A DNA stretch of 51,138 nt from the NCBI RefSeq assembly GCF_018614075.1, contig NZ_JAGGOZ010000107.1, positions 1 through 51,138 of the forward strand, written 5' to 3'. The stretch comes from Streptomyces sp. ISL-94. Its GTDB lineage: Bacteria; Actinomycetota; Actinomycetes; Streptomycetales; Streptomycetaceae. Positions 42,401 through 50,090 of this stretch are shown one piece after another; the stretch's first letter is position 1, and the number at the start of each line of letters is the position of its first letter. The notes under the pieces were generated by a model. The model made no database searches. It was not told the DNA's origin and worked only from the letters and a program-made list of their open reading frames with translations. Both the position numbers and the translations under genes were made by a program.

Positions 42401-43020
42401 TCGGCGGCTGCCTGCGGGGTCTTGACGACCAGCAGGTGACCGAAGCCGTTCGCCTCGGCGCGCACCTTGAGGTCGACGCCCGGCAGGGCGTCGGGGTAGG
42501 TGGCGGTGTCACCGTCCAGGACGGGCGCGGGGAGCTTGCCGTACGGCCAGGTCAGCGACATCTCGCGGGTGGCGCGGCGCATCGTGACGAACGGCTTGCC
42601 CGCCTCGCCGCCCGAGAAGGTCAGGGCGACCGTGGTCGCCTTGGGGCTGACGCTGCCGTCGGCCCGCTTGACGAGGTTCTTGTCGATGTCGACCCACTTG
42701 CCGTTCTGCACGGCGTGGACCGGCTCGGTGTACTCGCGGGCCGTGTACGTGCCGTCCGGCGCGGCGAAGATCTCGCGCTGCTCGGTGCGCATGCCGAGGA
42801 CTTCGACCTGCTTGCCGCTCTTGCGGGCCGCGGCCTGGGCCTCCGCCTCCGTCTGGACGGGGGTGCCTACGGCGATGGGCTCCGGGGAGCGGGACGCGTC
42901 GGCTCCGCTCCACAGCTCCAGGCCGAGAGTGGTGGCGACGAGGGCTCCGGCGGTGACGGCCGCGAGCGAGGCGCGGCGCAGTACGGTACGGCGGAGTCCG
43001 TTGGGCTGGGTCGTCATCAT
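39412..43020 (-). CDS. Secreted LamG-domain protein of the toxin operon
   Basis: This 1202-residue protein begins MMTTQPNGLRRTVLRRASLA, a signal-like region ending near residue 45. A long N-terminal beta-rich part follows (about 60-400), then a DNRLRE-like segment (about 400-560). Two LamG/concanavalin-like lectin domains follow (about 800-960, HFDGTGDSWVDAGST; and about 1000-1190, LALDGNGDYATTAAAP, ending IDEVRAYDGAIDP). LamG domains bind carbohydrate or protein surfaces, so it may anchor or target the RHS protein. It lies 97 bases upstream of the toxin. Its ATG (43020) overlaps the FG-GAP stop (ATGA), so the pair is coupled. Confidence 0.9.
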   Translation of the reverse strand: MMTTQPNGLRRTVLRRASLAAVTAGALVATTLGLELWSGADASRSPEPIAVGTPVQTEAEAQAAARKSGKQVEVLGMRTEQREIFAAPDGTYTAREYTEPVHAVQNGKWVDIDKNLVKRADGSVSPKATTVALTFSGGEAGKPFVTMRRATREMSLTWPYGKLPAPVLDGDTATYPDALPGVDLKVRAEANGFGHLLVVKTPQAAADPRLARLDLGLKSKGLTYKKDANGAVTAVDSTVGGTVFQSGAPSMWDSASSQEAAARAKGPKAVAQSLSAARADAPTGQDAAAALAPELQGPGGGGKAAPLGLEVSADKLTLVPDQKLLRDGATVFPVVIDPIQKTADRSGWLGVMSGKPSVGEWQYSGSAGVGKCPTDYSAASCAGVGVRRVAFQIPLSFYKGKQILDATFSARVQHVYWADARAEPIQLQRIGGSTAHIDSLSNWSNTQNTTLTTLETLNQKIQPTSCESQANMHFKSGATGGLTNSVRTAANDGWDSMLLNLRAQDESSFGGWKRVCGNAYMTISYNTLPGQISASAMSSNPGGACVTGTGRPYTDVPPTLRAVANDVDSGEQVKVRFRVAWKDAAGAAQSYEEDTEYKAPTTSTPFERIVRSTIPENTPISWSVATHDGDGWGPWSGTCEFMYDKSFPGKPEVFSTAYPATNEYHDGVGAPGTFTFSPNPNDSVPDTDVVKYRYSFDGAPNQDVANAAAGGPASVTWAPTRPGPHWVDVVAIDKAAHPSATARHSFYVANGAAAAAQWNLADAPGGNAADEEQGKYPAGFGPGVTFGVPGPGGSIDSAAHFDGTGDSWVDAGSTVLDTLKGFSVSAWVRPSDLSRDMTVISQDGTGEPGFVLGYDAMAKTWKFSVPVGDVETLGEWKALSTGVTPVKDQWVLLTGLYDGAAGKIQLYVNKDLKGEMVRRSTWKSYGALQIGRHIDKAGYEDAFVGDLAEVRVFSRPLLPGQINEITTVKPARKGYWQLNSAQSGVTPDIAGGQGLTLAGNAALYTPNMDDPLEAPTAPMVGAGHLALDGNGDYATTAAAPVTGTASFTLAARVQLTSIDAPTSQTVFSLPGNTTNRVQVRYQGATKRWELAVAASDTAGAAVKVFSDDQALPDTNPVGQHLAVVYDSFAGQIRLYVNGQLAASAKGVDNTLWAATGGLQVGRSLRGNAEYFAGAIDEVRAYDGAIDPTAVIQLASTGELTDR

Positions 43021-44597
43021 CGGACCACCGTTCCGAAGGTGTTGCGCTCGGCCGGCAGTCCGCCCTCGCCGGGCTTGAACGTCTCGGTGGGGGCGCCGCC
43101 CGTGCCGCTGATCGTCCACGGGAAGAGGTAGACGGCGCGGCCCTCGGTGGGGCCGTAGGGCATGCCGACGTAGAGCCCGGCGGTGCCGCCGCCGATGCTC
43201 ATGCCCGCGTATTGGCGCGGGGCTGCCGGGGTCGGGATCTCGGAGCCCGGTTCCAGGATCTTGTCGGAGGCTCCGGGCGGGCCGATCATCGGGAACATGT
43301 GCACGACGCCCCGGTCGACGATGCCGTTGGCGGCGTCCTCACCGGGTACGCCCACCGCGAGGCGGACGTTGGTCGCCGTGCTTGTGCTGGTGGGAGCGGT
43401 GTTGAAGGCGGCGACGCGCTGGCCGAAGTGGTCGCCCGGCTCGGCCGTGCCACCGACGTCGGTCACGTTCTGGTCGATCCAGGTGAGTTCGGTGGAGGCA
43501 CCGGCCGCGTCGAGCTTGAACACCTGGACGGCGCCCGCGTCGACGGTCGTGGACAGGTCCTCGCCCGGGATGCCGACGGCGAGGAGCGACTCGGTGGTGG
43601 CGGTGGCCCCGGCGGCACGGTAGGGCACCGCCGCGAGCGACGTGCCGAAGCCGTCGCCGTCCTCGCAGGCGCCGAGCACGCTCGGGGTGTCCTGGGTGAT
43701 CACGCTCAGCGGCTTGGGAGAGCCCGAGGTGAGGACGTGGCTGAAGATCGTCACCGCGCCCGCCTCGGGGATGGCGGCCTGCGCCTCGCCCGGGGAGCTG
43801 ACCGCGAGGTGGGTCGGGGTTGCCGCGATGGCCGCACCGAAGCGGTCGTACGGTTCCTTCACGTCGGGCACGGCGCCGGCGGTGGCCGTCTCCTGGGTGA
43901 CGAACGCGGCCGTCACCGTGGTCGAGCCGGAGATGTAAAGGAAGGCGCCCGCGTCGACCGTCGTGTCGAGGGCCTCGCCCGGGATGCCGACGGCGAGGAA
44001 TGGAACGCCGGCCTGGGACTTGCCCGCGGCGAGGGAGTAGCCCGTCCAGTCGTCCGCCTCGGCGCCGATACCGGACAGCAGCCCCGACCCCTGGACGTAC
44101 TCCACGGTCGCCTTGCCAGCGGCCAGTCCTGCGGGCGAGCCGTAGACGACGACGGCCCGGCCGGCGTCGACCTGGGCTCCGACGTCCTCGTAAGGCGAGC
44201 CGATGGCCAGGTCGGAGCAGCCGTCGAGGTCGGCGTCGTAGACCGCCATCGCGTGGCCGAAGAGGTCGCCCGACTCGGAGGGTCCGGCCTTCGCGGCCTC
44301 CTGGGTCAGTTCGAGATTGCCCTTGCCGCCGCCGTACACGATGTGCACGACCCCGGCCTTCGAGATGCCTGCGGCCGTGGCTTCCGGGTCGGCGATGGCC
44401 GTGTCGCGTATGCCGTCGCCGTTGAAGTCCGCCTCGGCTCCGCTGCATCCGGCGGCTATCGCGACCGCGGCCACGGCCGGGTTGGCCACCGGCCCCGTCG
44501 TGAGGGCCAGTGCGACTGCCGCGGCCGCGAGGCCCAGCGTCCCTCTGGCGGCATGCCGCCTGGAAGCGCCGGGCGGCGCGGGGGTTTTTCTGATCAC
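43017..44597 (-). CDS. Secreted FG-GAP (integrin alpha-like) repeat protein
   Basis: This 526-residue protein has a signal peptide region (about 14-44, GTLGLAAAAVALALTTGPVA), then a beta-propeller-like set of FG-GAP repeats: DFNGDGIRDTAIADPEA, DADLDGCSDLAIGSPYED, FLAVGIPGEALDTTVDAGAF, LAVSSPGEAQAAIPEAGAV, LLAVGIPGEDLSTTVDAGAV and LAVGVPGEDAANGIVDRGVV. The DxDxDG-type sites probably bind calcium. The GTG start at 44597 is preceded by a weak ggag. It is the first gene of the toxin operon, overlapping the LamG gene by ATGA. Its role is probably extracellular: assembly, docking or surface retention of the RHS toxin. Confidence 0.92.
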   Translation of the reverse strand: MIRKTPAPPGASRRHAARGTLGLAAAAVALALTTGPVANPAVAAVAIAAGCSGAEADFNGDGIRDTAIADPEATAAGISKAGVVHIVYGGGKGNLELTQEAAKAGPSESGDLFGHAMAVYDADLDGCSDLAIGSPYEDVGAQVDAGRAVVVYGSPAGLAAGKATVEYVQGSGLLSGIGAEADDWTGYSLAAGKSQAGVPFLAVGIPGEALDTTVDAGAFLYISGSTTVTAAFVTQETATAGAVPDVKEPYDRFGAAIAATPTHLAVSSPGEAQAAIPEAGAVTIFSHVLTSGSPKPLSVITQDTPSVLGACEDGDGFGTSLAAVPYRAAGATATTESLLAVGIPGEDLSTTVDAGAVQVFKLDAAGASTELTWIDQNVTDVGGTAEPGDHFGQRVAAFNTAPTSTSTATNVRLAVGVPGEDAANGIVDRGVVHMFPMIGPPGASDKILEPGSEIPTPAAPRQYAGMSIGGGTAGLYVGMPYGPTEGRAVYLFPWTISGTGGAPTETFKPGEGGLPAERNTFGTVVR

Positions 44598-44814
44598 CTG
44601 TGTGGTCCGTCTCCGTCGAATACGCGGGGACGCTGCACCGCGGCTGGAATTCGATGGAGCAAAAAACGGAGTTAAGTGATGAAAAGGGCATCAAAGCGCG
44701 TGGTCAAGCGCGCTCGGCCGTTTCCCCCCGGTTGTCGCAGATCCCCACCCGTGACAAGCCGCATTGAAGCGTTGGGCACACCATCGCCCGCCGTACGCAC
44801 CTCCGACAACTGAC

Positions 44815-44827
44815 GATGTCCGACATC
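44815..44827. promoter_or_regulatory. Perfect palindrome, operator candidate
   Basis: gatgtc-c-gacatc is a 6+1+6 perfect inverted repeat starting 14 bases downstream of the likely -10 of the toxin operon. It also lies in the predicted 5' leader hairpin. It may be a repressor site, an RNA element, or both. Confidence 0.45.
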
Positions 44828-44889
44828 GGAGGATCTTATTTATTAACAGATCGGTAACATCCGAACCAAGATCCGCCAAGAGTCCAGAC

Positions 44890-44931
44890 AAAAGCCCCGC
44901 CCGACGCCGGAAGTCCGGTGCCGGGCGGGGC
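44890..44931 (-). terminator. Terminator of the RNase E gene
   Basis: A 10-base-pair stem (44894-44903 with 44922-44931) with an inner GC stem is followed by TTTT on the minus strand (44893-44890), 32 bases past the rne stop. It separates rne from the toxin operon. Confidence 0.85.
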
Positions 44932-44962
44932 CGGGGGTGGAGCGGGGACCGCGAGGCCGAAA

Positions 44963-47900
44963 TCAGCCCTCGGTCGGAGCCGAGACGGAGGGCGGCGTCT
45001 GCTGCTCCGCCGCCGCGGTCTTCTTCGTCGCCCGCTTCGCCACGGTCTTCTTGGCCGTCGTCTTCTTGGCGACGGTCTTCTTCGCGGCCGCCGCCTTCTT
45101 GGCCGGGGCCTTCTTCGCCGTGGTGGTCGCCTTCTTGGCGGCCGTCTTGCGGACCGCCTTCTTGGCGGGAGCGGGCTCCTCGGCCTCGGCCGGGGCCGGC
45201 GCCTCGGGCTCGGCAGCCGGGGTCTCCACGACCACGATGGCGGCCTCGGCCGCGCCTGCCGGGGAACCGGCCGGGGCGGTGGCCTTACGGGTGGCACGCC
45301 GGCGGGGGCGGGCCGGCGCGGCCTCGGCCACGGGGGCCTCGGCTACGGGCTCGGGCTCGGCCTCGGCGACGACCGGCTCGGGCTCGGGCTCGGGCTCCAC
45401 GACCGGCTCCGGCACGGCGACCGGCTCCGGCTCCGGGGCCACCTCGGCCGCGGGGGCCGGGGCGCCCGCCGGGGCGGTGGCCTTACGAGTCGCGCGGCGA
45501 CGGGTACGGCCCTTCGGCGCGGCCTCCTCGACCGGGGCGGCCTCGACCGTCTCGGCGGCCTCCACGGCCTCGGCGACGACCTCGGCGGCCGGCTCCAGGA
45601 CCGTGTCGACCGGCTCGGTGACCGGCTCGGCGACGACCTCGGCCACGGGGGCCGGTGCCGCTGCCGGCGCCGGAGCGGCCGTACCGCGCGGGGCCCCCGC
45701 CGGAGCGGTCGCCTTGCGGGTGGCGCGGCGGCGGTTGCGACGGCCGCTCAGACCCGCGGCGGCCTCCGCCTCGGCCGGGCTGCTGTACAGCTCCTCGTCC
45801 GCGACGAACTCGGGCTCGGGCAGCGCCCGCGGCGCGGCGGCCTCGGCGGCCACCTCGGCCTCGGACTCGAAGGCCTCCGCCTCGACCGTCTCGATCTCGT
45901 GCTCGTGCTGGTCGAACTCGGCCTTGCCGGCGCGGCGCTTGGCGCGCTTGCCGTTGCCGCCGATCGCGGTCGGGGTCTCCATGTGCACGATGACACCGCG
46001 GCCGTTGCAGTGGACGCAGGTCTCGGAGAAGGACTCCAGCAGACCCTGGCCCACCCGCTTGCGGGTCATCTGGACCAGGCCCAGCGAGGTGACCTCGGCC
46101 ACCTGGTGCTTGGTGCGGTCGCGGCCCAGGCACTCCAGCATGCGCCGCAGGACCAGGTCGCGGTTGGACTCCAGGACCATGTCGATGAAGTCGATGACGA
46201 CGATGCCGCCCAGGTCGCGCAGCCGCAGCTGGCGCACGATCTCCTCGGCCGCCTCCAGGTTGTTCCTGGTGACGGTCTCCTCGAGGTTGCCGCCCTGACC
46301 GGTGAACTTGCCGGTGTTGACGTCGATGACGATCATCGCCTCGGTCTTGTCGATCACAAGCGAGCCGCCCGAGGGCAGCCACACCTTGCGGTCGAGCGCC
46401 TTGGCGAGCTGCTCGTCGATCCGGTACGTCGCGAAGACGTCGACCTCGGAGGTCCAGCGGGACAGCCGGTCGGCCAGGTCCGGGGCCACGTGGTTCACGT
46501 AGCCGTGGATGGTCTCCCAGGCGCTGTCACCGCTGACGATGACCTTCGAGAAGTCCTCGTTGAAGATGTCGCGGACGACGCGGACGGTCATGTCCGGCTC
46601 GCCGTACAGCAGGCTCGGCGAAGAGGTCGAGATCTGCTTCGACTTCTTCTGGATGTCCTCCCACTGGCCTTGGAGACGCTCGACGTCGCGGCGCAGCTCG
46701 TCCTCGCTCGCACCTTCGGCGGCGGTGCGCACGATGACGCCCGCGTCCTCGGGGACGATCTTCTTGAGGATGGTCTTCAGGCGCGCGCGCTCGGTGTCGG
46801 GCAGCTTGCGGCTGATGCCGGTCATCGAGCCCTCGGGCACGTAGACCAGGTAGCGGCCGGGCAGCGAGACCTGGCTGGTCAGGCGGGCGCCCTTGTGGCC
46901 GATCGGGTCCTTGGTGACCTGCACCAGGACCGACTGGCCGGACTTGAGGGCGGACTCGATGCGGCGCGGCCCGTTGGCCATGCCGAGCGCCTCGAAGTTG
47001 ACCTCACCGGCGTACAGGACCGCGTTGCGTCCCTTGCCGATGTCGATGAAGGCGGCCTCCATCGACGGCAGCACGTTCTGGACCTTGCCCAGGTAGACGT
47101 TGCCGACGTAGGAGGTGGCTTCTTCCTTGTTGACGTAGTGCTCGACGAGCACGTTGTCCTCGAGGACGCCGATCTGGGTGCGCTCGCCGCTCTGGCGGAC
47201 GACCATGACGCGCTCGACGGCCTCACGGCGGGCCAGGAACTCGGCCTCGGTGATGATCGGCACGCGGCGGCGGCCCTGCTCGCGGCCCTCGCGGCGGCGC
47301 TGCTTCTTCGCCTCCAGGCGGGTCGAGCCCTTGATGGACTGGACCTCGTCGGAGGAGGTGGACTCGGCGCGCTCGCGGGCCGGGCGCGGCTCCCGGACCT
47401 TGACGACGGTGCGTACGCCCTCCTCCTCGCCCACGGCCTCGGCCGTGACGTCGGTGGGCTCACCGCTACGACGGCGGCGACGGCGGCGGCGACGGCTGGA
47501 GCTGGAACCGAGGGCCTCTTCGGACTCCTCTTCTTCCTCCTCGTCGGCCTCCTGCTCGGCAGCGGCCTCCTCCTCGGCGGACTCATCGAGGTCGGCGGCC
47601 TCGCCACGGCGGCGGCGACGGCCACCGCGACGGCGGCGGCGCGAGGGGCGCTCGCCCGACTCGTCGCCCTCTTCGTACTCCTCCTCGAGCTCGGCGGCCT
47701 CGGCCTCCGGCTCCTCCTCGGCGAGCACCTCGGGCAGGGACATCGGCCCGGACTCGGCGACCGGGGCGGCCTCGGCGGCGCCGCGGCCACGGCGACGGCG
47801 GCGGCCGGCCGGCTGCGGGGCCAGGGTCTGGACGGCCTCTGCCTCGATCTCGGCCTCTTCCTCCTCCTCGGCCTCTTCGTCCGGGGCGGCGGCGCGCGCG

Positions 47901-48964
47901 GCCATGGCGGCCATCGCGGCGGTCTCGGGGGTCTGGAACATCGGCTCGGCGAAGACCGGGGCCTGGAAGACGGCCACGGCGGGACGCGCGGCGCGGCGGG
48001 CACGGCCCGGGGCGGCGGGCGCCTCGGCCTCGGCCTCGGCGGCGGGCTGCGCGGGGGCGGCCGGAGCGGCCGGGGCGGAGGACCGGGTGGCGCGGCGGCG
48101 GCCGCCGCGCTTCGGGGAGTCCAGCGCGTCGGCGACGGTGAAGGTCCGGGCGGCGGCCTTGGGGGCCTCTTCCACCTCGGCGGGGGCCTCGGCGGCCTCC
48201 TCGGCGGGCGCGGCCGGTGCAGCGGGGGCGGCGACGGCGCGCGTGGCACGGCGACGGGCACGCGGGGCCGGGGCGGCGGGCTCCTCGGCGACGGCGGCCG
48301 GAGCCTCCGCCACGGGAGCCGGGGCGGGCTCGGCGGCCGGAGCGGCGGGGGCCTCGGCAGCGGGGGCGGCGACGGCGCGGGTCGCGCGGCGACGGGCACG
48401 CGGCGCCGGGGCGGCGGACTCCTCGGCGGCGGCAGCGGCAGCGGCAGCGGCCGGAGCAGCGGCCGGCGCCTCGACGACGGCCTCCGCGGCCGGAGCCTCG
48501 GGAGCGGCCACGGCACGGGTCGCACGGCGCCGGGTACGGGGGGCGGGAGCGGCCAGGGCCTCCTCCTCGACCACCGGGGCGGCCTCGGCGGCCGGAGCCT
48601 CCGGGGCGGCGACGGCGCGGGTCGCACGGCGCCGGGCACGCGGCGCCGGAGCAGCGGGCTCCTCGGCGGCGGCAGCGGCAGCGGCCGGCGCAGCGGCCGG
48701 CGCCTCGACGACGGCCTCCGCGGCCGGAGCCTCGGGAGCGGCCACGGCACGGGTCGCACGGCGGCGGGTACGGGCGGGGGCGGCGGCCGGGGCGGCCTCC
48801 TCCACGGGGGCGGCCGGAGCGGCCTCGCTCACCGGTGTCGCCTCGGCGGCGGTGGCGCCGGGCGGCCCGGCGGGCCGGGAGGCGGCGCGGCGACGCCTGC
48901 GCGGAGGCAGGTTGTCGCTCGGGCTGGTGTTGTCGGCGGTGGTATCGATTTCGTTGTTCGGCAT
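44963..48964 (-). CDS. rne: Ribonuclease E/G with long repetitive arms
   Basis: This protein of about 1333 residues starts at the ATG at 48964 (MPNNEIDTTADNTSPSD). An upstream in-frame ATG (49087) would add 41 residues. The N-terminal arm (1-590) is Ala/Pro/Glu-rich with five RRRATRAVAAP units and Arg-rich clusters. The catalytic core (about 590-1030) has the S1 part QIGVLEDNVLVEHYV, the metal-site strand MIVIDVNTGKF (about 880), VVIDFIDM, and the zinc-link CVHC (about 983). The C-terminal arm (about 1030-1333) has three RRRATRKATAPAG units, then a Lys/Ala tail (about 1270-1325) like histone H1. RNase E/G cleaves AU-rich single-stranded RNA and matures rRNA and tRNA. The toxin operon now separates it from rplU. 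Confidence 0.95.
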   Translation of the reverse strand: MPNNEIDTTADNTSPSDNLPPRRRRRAASRPAGPPGATAAEATPVSEAAPAAPVEEAAPAAAPARTRRRATRAVAAPEAPAAEAVVEAPAAAPAAAAAAAEEPAAPAPRARRRATRAVAAPEAPAAEAAPVVEEEALAAPAPRTRRRATRAVAAPEAPAAEAVVEAPAAAPAAAAAAAAAEESAAPAPRARRRATRAVAAPAAEAPAAPAAEPAPAPVAEAPAAVAEEPAAPAPRARRRATRAVAAPAAPAAPAEEAAEAPAEVEEAPKAAARTFTVADALDSPKRGGRRRATRSSAPAAPAAPAQPAAEAEAEAPAAPGRARRAARPAVAVFQAPVFAEPMFQTPETAAMAAMAARAAAPDEEAEEEEEAEIEAEAVQTLAPQPAGRRRRRGRGAAEAAPVAESGPMSLPEVLAEEEPEAEAAELEEEYEEGDESGERPSRRRRRGGRRRRRGEAADLDESAEEEAAAEQEADEEEEEESEEALGSSSSRRRRRRRRRSGEPTDVTAEAVGEEEGVRTVVKVREPRPARERAESTSSDEVQSIKGSTRLEAKKQRRREGREQGRRRVPIITEAEFLARREAVERVMVVRQSGERTQIGVLEDNVLVEHYVNKEEATSYVGNVYLGKVQNVLPSMEAAFIDIGKGRNAVLYAGEVNFEALGMANGPRRIESALKSGQSVLVQVTKDPIGHKGARLTSQVSLPGRYLVYVPEGSMTGISRKLPDTERARLKTILKKIVPEDAGVIVRTAAEGASEDELRRDVERLQGQWEDIQKKSKQISTSSPSLLYGEPDMTVRVVRDIFNEDFSKVIVSGDSAWETIHGYVNHVAPDLADRLSRWTSEVDVFATYRIDEQLAKALDRKVWLPSGGSLVIDKTEAMIVIDVNTGKFTGQGGNLEETVTRNNLEAAEEIVRQLRLRDLGGIVVIDFIDMVLESNRDLVLRRMLECLGRDRTKHQVAEVTSLGLVQMTRKRVGQGLLESFSETCVHCNGRGVIVHMETPTAIGGNGKRAKRRAGKAEFDQHEHEIETVEAEAFESEAEVAAEAAAPRALPEPEFVADEELYSSPAEAEAAAGLSGRRNRRRATRKATAPAGAPRGTAAPAPAAAPAPVAEVVAEPVTEPVDTVLEPAAEVVAEAVEAAETVEAAPVEEAAPKGRTRRRATRKATAPAGAPAPAAEVAPEPEPVAVPEPVVEPEPEPEPVVAEAEPEPVAEAPVAEAAPARPRRRATRKATAPAGSPAGAAEAAIVVVETPAAEPEAPAPAEAEEPAPAKKAVRKTAAKKATTTAKKAPAKKAAAAKKTVAKKTTAKKTVAKRATKKTAAAEQQTPPSVSAPTEG
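48250..48790 (-). repeat. Internal repeats in rne (RRRATRAVAAP units and a 234-base supermodule)
   Basis: The coding DNA for the N-terminal arm holds five RRRATRAVAAP units. A larger module of 78 codons (234 bases), carrying two units each, is present as two near-identical tandem copies whose DNA matches over long stretches (compare 48471-48540 with 48705-48774). Such repeats favour unequal exchange, so arm length may vary between strains. Confidence 0.85.
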
Positions 48965-49199
48965 TGCGGGCGGTTCTCCCGTCACGCCCCCGGGCGCCGC
49001 GGCTGACTTCCGGTCCGGCACGGCTTCGCGTAATGAGCGCGGAGCCGGCCTCCGGGGCGCGTTCGCCACACGGGAGCTGTAGTCCATGGCCGCCGGTTCC
49101 GTACGTATGGTCCGTACGGCCTGGCGGAAGTCTTCAGGTCTGTGCGCTGCCCGACCCAGGTGGCTCCCGAGTGCCAGGGCGGCGCGACGACGACGATCC

Positions 49200-49982
49200 C
49201 TACGCGGCGGGACCTTCCGGCGCCTTCGCGTCGGCGGCTACGGCGGCCGTGGGTGGGGCGGCCGTGACAGCCTCGCGGTCGGGCGCGAGCGGGTCGGTCA
49301 CCGTGCCGGACTCCTCGTCGAAGAGCCCCTGCGCCAGCCTGGTCACCGCTGAGGGGACCGGCGGCGCCAGGTCGGCCACAGCTCGGAGACCGGACAGGAC
49401 GTCGTCGGGTCGCACGGCAGGTGTCAGATGCCGAACAACCAGGCGCAGTATCGCACAGGCATGGTCCAGAGGCCTATCAGCCGGGGCCGGAACGGCCTCC
49501 AGACTGACGACGGCGGCCCGGGTGTCGAAGGTCCGCATGCCGTTCTTGGTGCGGCGCTGGACCTCCACGCTCTCGGCGTCGAGGAAGGCCGCCACGGCCC
49601 GCTCGGCCTCGGCGGGCTGCACGCCGTCCAGGCGCAGCTCCCACACGGAGGCGGTCAGCCGGTCGGCGAGGCCCGAGGTGCGGGCCTCGACGGCGTCGAT
49701 GATGTCGAGCCCGGTCGGCATCGACTCGTCGAGCAGCTCGCGCAGCTTGTCGGGGTCGCGGGCCTCGGCGAGGCCGATCTCCAGGTACTCGGCCTCGCTG
49801 CCGGTCCCGGTCGGGGCGGCGTTGGCGTACGAGACGCGCGGGTGGGGGGTGAAGCCCGCCGAGTACGCCATCGGCACCTCGGCGCGGCGCAGGGCCCGCT
49901 CGAAGGCGCGCTGGAAGTCACGGTGGCTGGTGAACCGGAGGCGGCCGCGCTTGGTGTAGCGCAGTCGGATGCGCTGCACCAC
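49200..49982 (-). CDS. TIGR03936 family radical-SAM-associated protein (DUF2344)
   Basis: This 260-residue protein begins MVQRIRLRYTKRGRLRFTSH, with AFERALRRAEVPMAYSAGFT and GSEAEYLEIGLAEARDPDKL. The family normally lies beside or fused to a radical SAM protein (TIGR03960) and rne; the partner is not in this window. Function is unknown, though tRNA or rRNA modification is often suggested. The C-terminal 40 residues are Ala/Pro-rich. GTG start at 49982, with no clear ribosome-binding site. It is on the same strand as rne, 235 bases upstream. Confidence 0.9.
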   Translation of the reverse strand: MVQRIRLRYTKRGRLRFTSHRDFQRAFERALRRAEVPMAYSAGFTPHPRVSYANAAPTGTGSEAEYLEIGLAEARDPDKLRELLDESMPTGLDIIDAVEARTSGLADRLTASVWELRLDGVQPAEAERAVAAFLDAESVEVQRRTKNGMRTFDTRAAVVSLEAVPAPADRPLDHACAILRLVVRHLTPAVRPDDVLSGLRAVADLAPPVPSAVTRLAQGLFDEESGTVTDPLAPDREAVTAAPPTAAVAADAKAPEGPAA

Positions 49983-50090
49983 CGGTGCGGGAGGCGGGCC
50001 TTCGGGCTGTCGCTTGCCCAGTGGTTCTTCTCCTTGTGCGGGGCTCCGCGGCTCGCGCGTCGCCCTGAGGTCTTCTCGACCCGCTCCGGC

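Larger units (their letters stand above)
44598..44962. promoter_or_regulatory. AT-rich regulatory region upstream of the toxin operon
   Basis: In this 365-base gene-free stretch, 44600-44870 is the AT-richest part of the window. On the minus strand TTGGTT (44869-44864), a 17-base spacer and TTAATA (44846-44841) form the best promoter. A second, weaker TTGACC-type site lies nearer the gene (about 44698-44707). Past the start site a perfect palindrome (gatgtc-c-gacatc) at 44815-44827 sits within a 7-base-pair stem-loop (44800-44832). The rne terminator fills 44890-44931. Confidence 0.6.

Noticed and set aside
39412..43119. In-frame upstream extension of the LamG gene (33 extra residues)
   Set aside because: The extension overlaps the FG-GAP gene in another frame and lacks signal-peptide character. 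The ATG at 43020 in an ATGA overlap is better.
31871..44962. Phage or transposon carrying the toxin operon
   Set aside because: No integrase, transposase, terminal inverted repeat or target duplication was seen at the edges, so transfer is suggested only by composition and gene order.
48250..48790. CRISPR-like regular repeats
   Set aside because: The units are in-frame coding repeats (RRRATRAVAAP) with no variable spacers and no cas gene nearby.
48965..49087. Earlier start of RNase E at 49087
   Set aside because: The 41 extra residues (MDYSSRVANAPRR...) look unlike the conserved MPNN-type start. The earlier start cannot be excluded.
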